In this document: positions 62,505 to 64,000 of the stretch, piece by piece
How positions within the stretch are numbered: position 1 is the first letter of the stretch
Layout: the number at the start of each line of letters is the position of its first letter
Position numbers and translations under genes: made by a program
DNA from: Marinobacter salinisoli
GTDB taxonomy: Bacteria; Pseudomonadota; Gammaproteobacteria; Pseudomonadales; Oleiphilaceae
DNA length: 64,000 nt
Direction of reading: 5' to 3'
Assembly (NCBI RefSeq): GCF_017301335.1
Contig: NZ_CP071247.1
Location: forward strand, 372,001 to 436,000
Notes under the pieces: model-generated
What the model was told of the DNA's origin: nothing
Seen by the model: the letters and a program-made list of their open reading frames with translations, nothing else
The model's database searches: none

Positions 62505-62771
62505 AGTAACGGGTCCCTGTTGCAGAAAAGAAGTGGGCCGGGTAAGAAATTCAGGCGCCTAGTTTACACGGGCCCTGAGGGCTTGTTAACGGAAACCCCG
62601 CCGGTGACGGCGAATCGACAAAACAGCAACCCAGGACAGCCGGCACAGGCCTGCGCGCTCCCGGCCCGTCCCGCGCGGTCATGCCACCGGAAGCGACTAG
62701 TCAGCGTCCGATGGGTCTGCTAACTTTCGCTGACATTCATTCGCCAACATTTCAGGATAGCAGTCCCTATC

Positions 62772-64000
<1,229 letters not shown>

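Overview
The window is a GC-rich (about 60 % by eye), densely coded stretch of a gammaproteobacterial chromosome. Gene content and order point to Marinobacter or a close marine relative. The markers are dusB-fis beside purH-purD, a long (530 aa) isocitrate lyase, the lptD-surA-pdxA-rsmA-apaH cluster facing amgK-murU, SlmA, and a Pseudomonas-type lipase with its foldase. This assignment is inferred from gene families; no 16S or other RNA gene is present. I saw no tRNA, rRNA, CRISPR array, insertion sequence, prophage or integron.

Layout. 1-4.3 kb: dusB (start cut off), fis, purH and purD; purH carries a one-base frameshift. 4.3-15.5 kb: an alpha/beta-hydrolase lipoprotein, a cation:proton antiporter, an EgtB/SenA-like non-heme iron enzyme, an atypical enhancer-binding-protein regulator, a YjgN-like membrane protein overlapped by an M48 protease, a LysR/EamA divergent pair and a cytosine-deaminase-like enzyme. 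15.3-21.5 kb is the most accessory-looking part. It holds a small membrane protein, a zinc metallopeptidase, a DUF1254 protein, an AT-richer methyltransferase, a tautomerase, a GDCCVxC protein and an amidohydrolase broken by an in-frame stop. 21.7-30 kb: isocitrate lyase, a CASTOR/POLLUX-like channel, a ChaN lipoprotein, a macro-domain protein, a GH84-type glycosidase, an acyltransferase and a small helical protein. 30-33.2 kb: a complete TRAP transporter. 33.2-36.4 kb: a CFA-synthase-family methyltransferase overlapping a flavoprotein reductase, then dps. 36.5-41.5 kb: a dihydrolipoamide-dehydrogenase-type flavoprotein, a LysE exporter, DAHP synthase, a secretin-N-like protein and a membrane DnaJ protein. 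41.7-46.4 kb: an RND efflux pair and a DUF3301 protein. 46.5-51.6 kb: lipase and foldase, a sensor kinase, a LuxR-type regulator and a periplasmic binding protein. 51.7-64 kb: an aminotransferase, an inositol-phosphatase-family enzyme, slmA, thiG-thiS, DUF423, apaH, rsmA, pdxA, surA and lptD on the minus strand, then amgK and the start of murU on the plus strand.

How genes work together. The last block serves the cell envelope: LptD and SurA act in outer-membrane assembly, AmgK and MurU in peptidoglycan recycling. It also carries B6 and thiamine synthesis and rRNA maturation. The TRAP genes form one uptake system, probably for a 2-oxo or hydroxy acid. The CFA-family methyltransferase and flavoprotein look like a two-step lipid-modifying unit.

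The most notable signal is not a conventional gene. Upstream of the DAHP synthase gene (minus strand) lies a short reading frame with eight aromatic residues among 19 codons, followed by a strong intrinsic terminator just before the structural gene. This has the layout of a transcription attenuator that senses Phe, Tyr and Trp.
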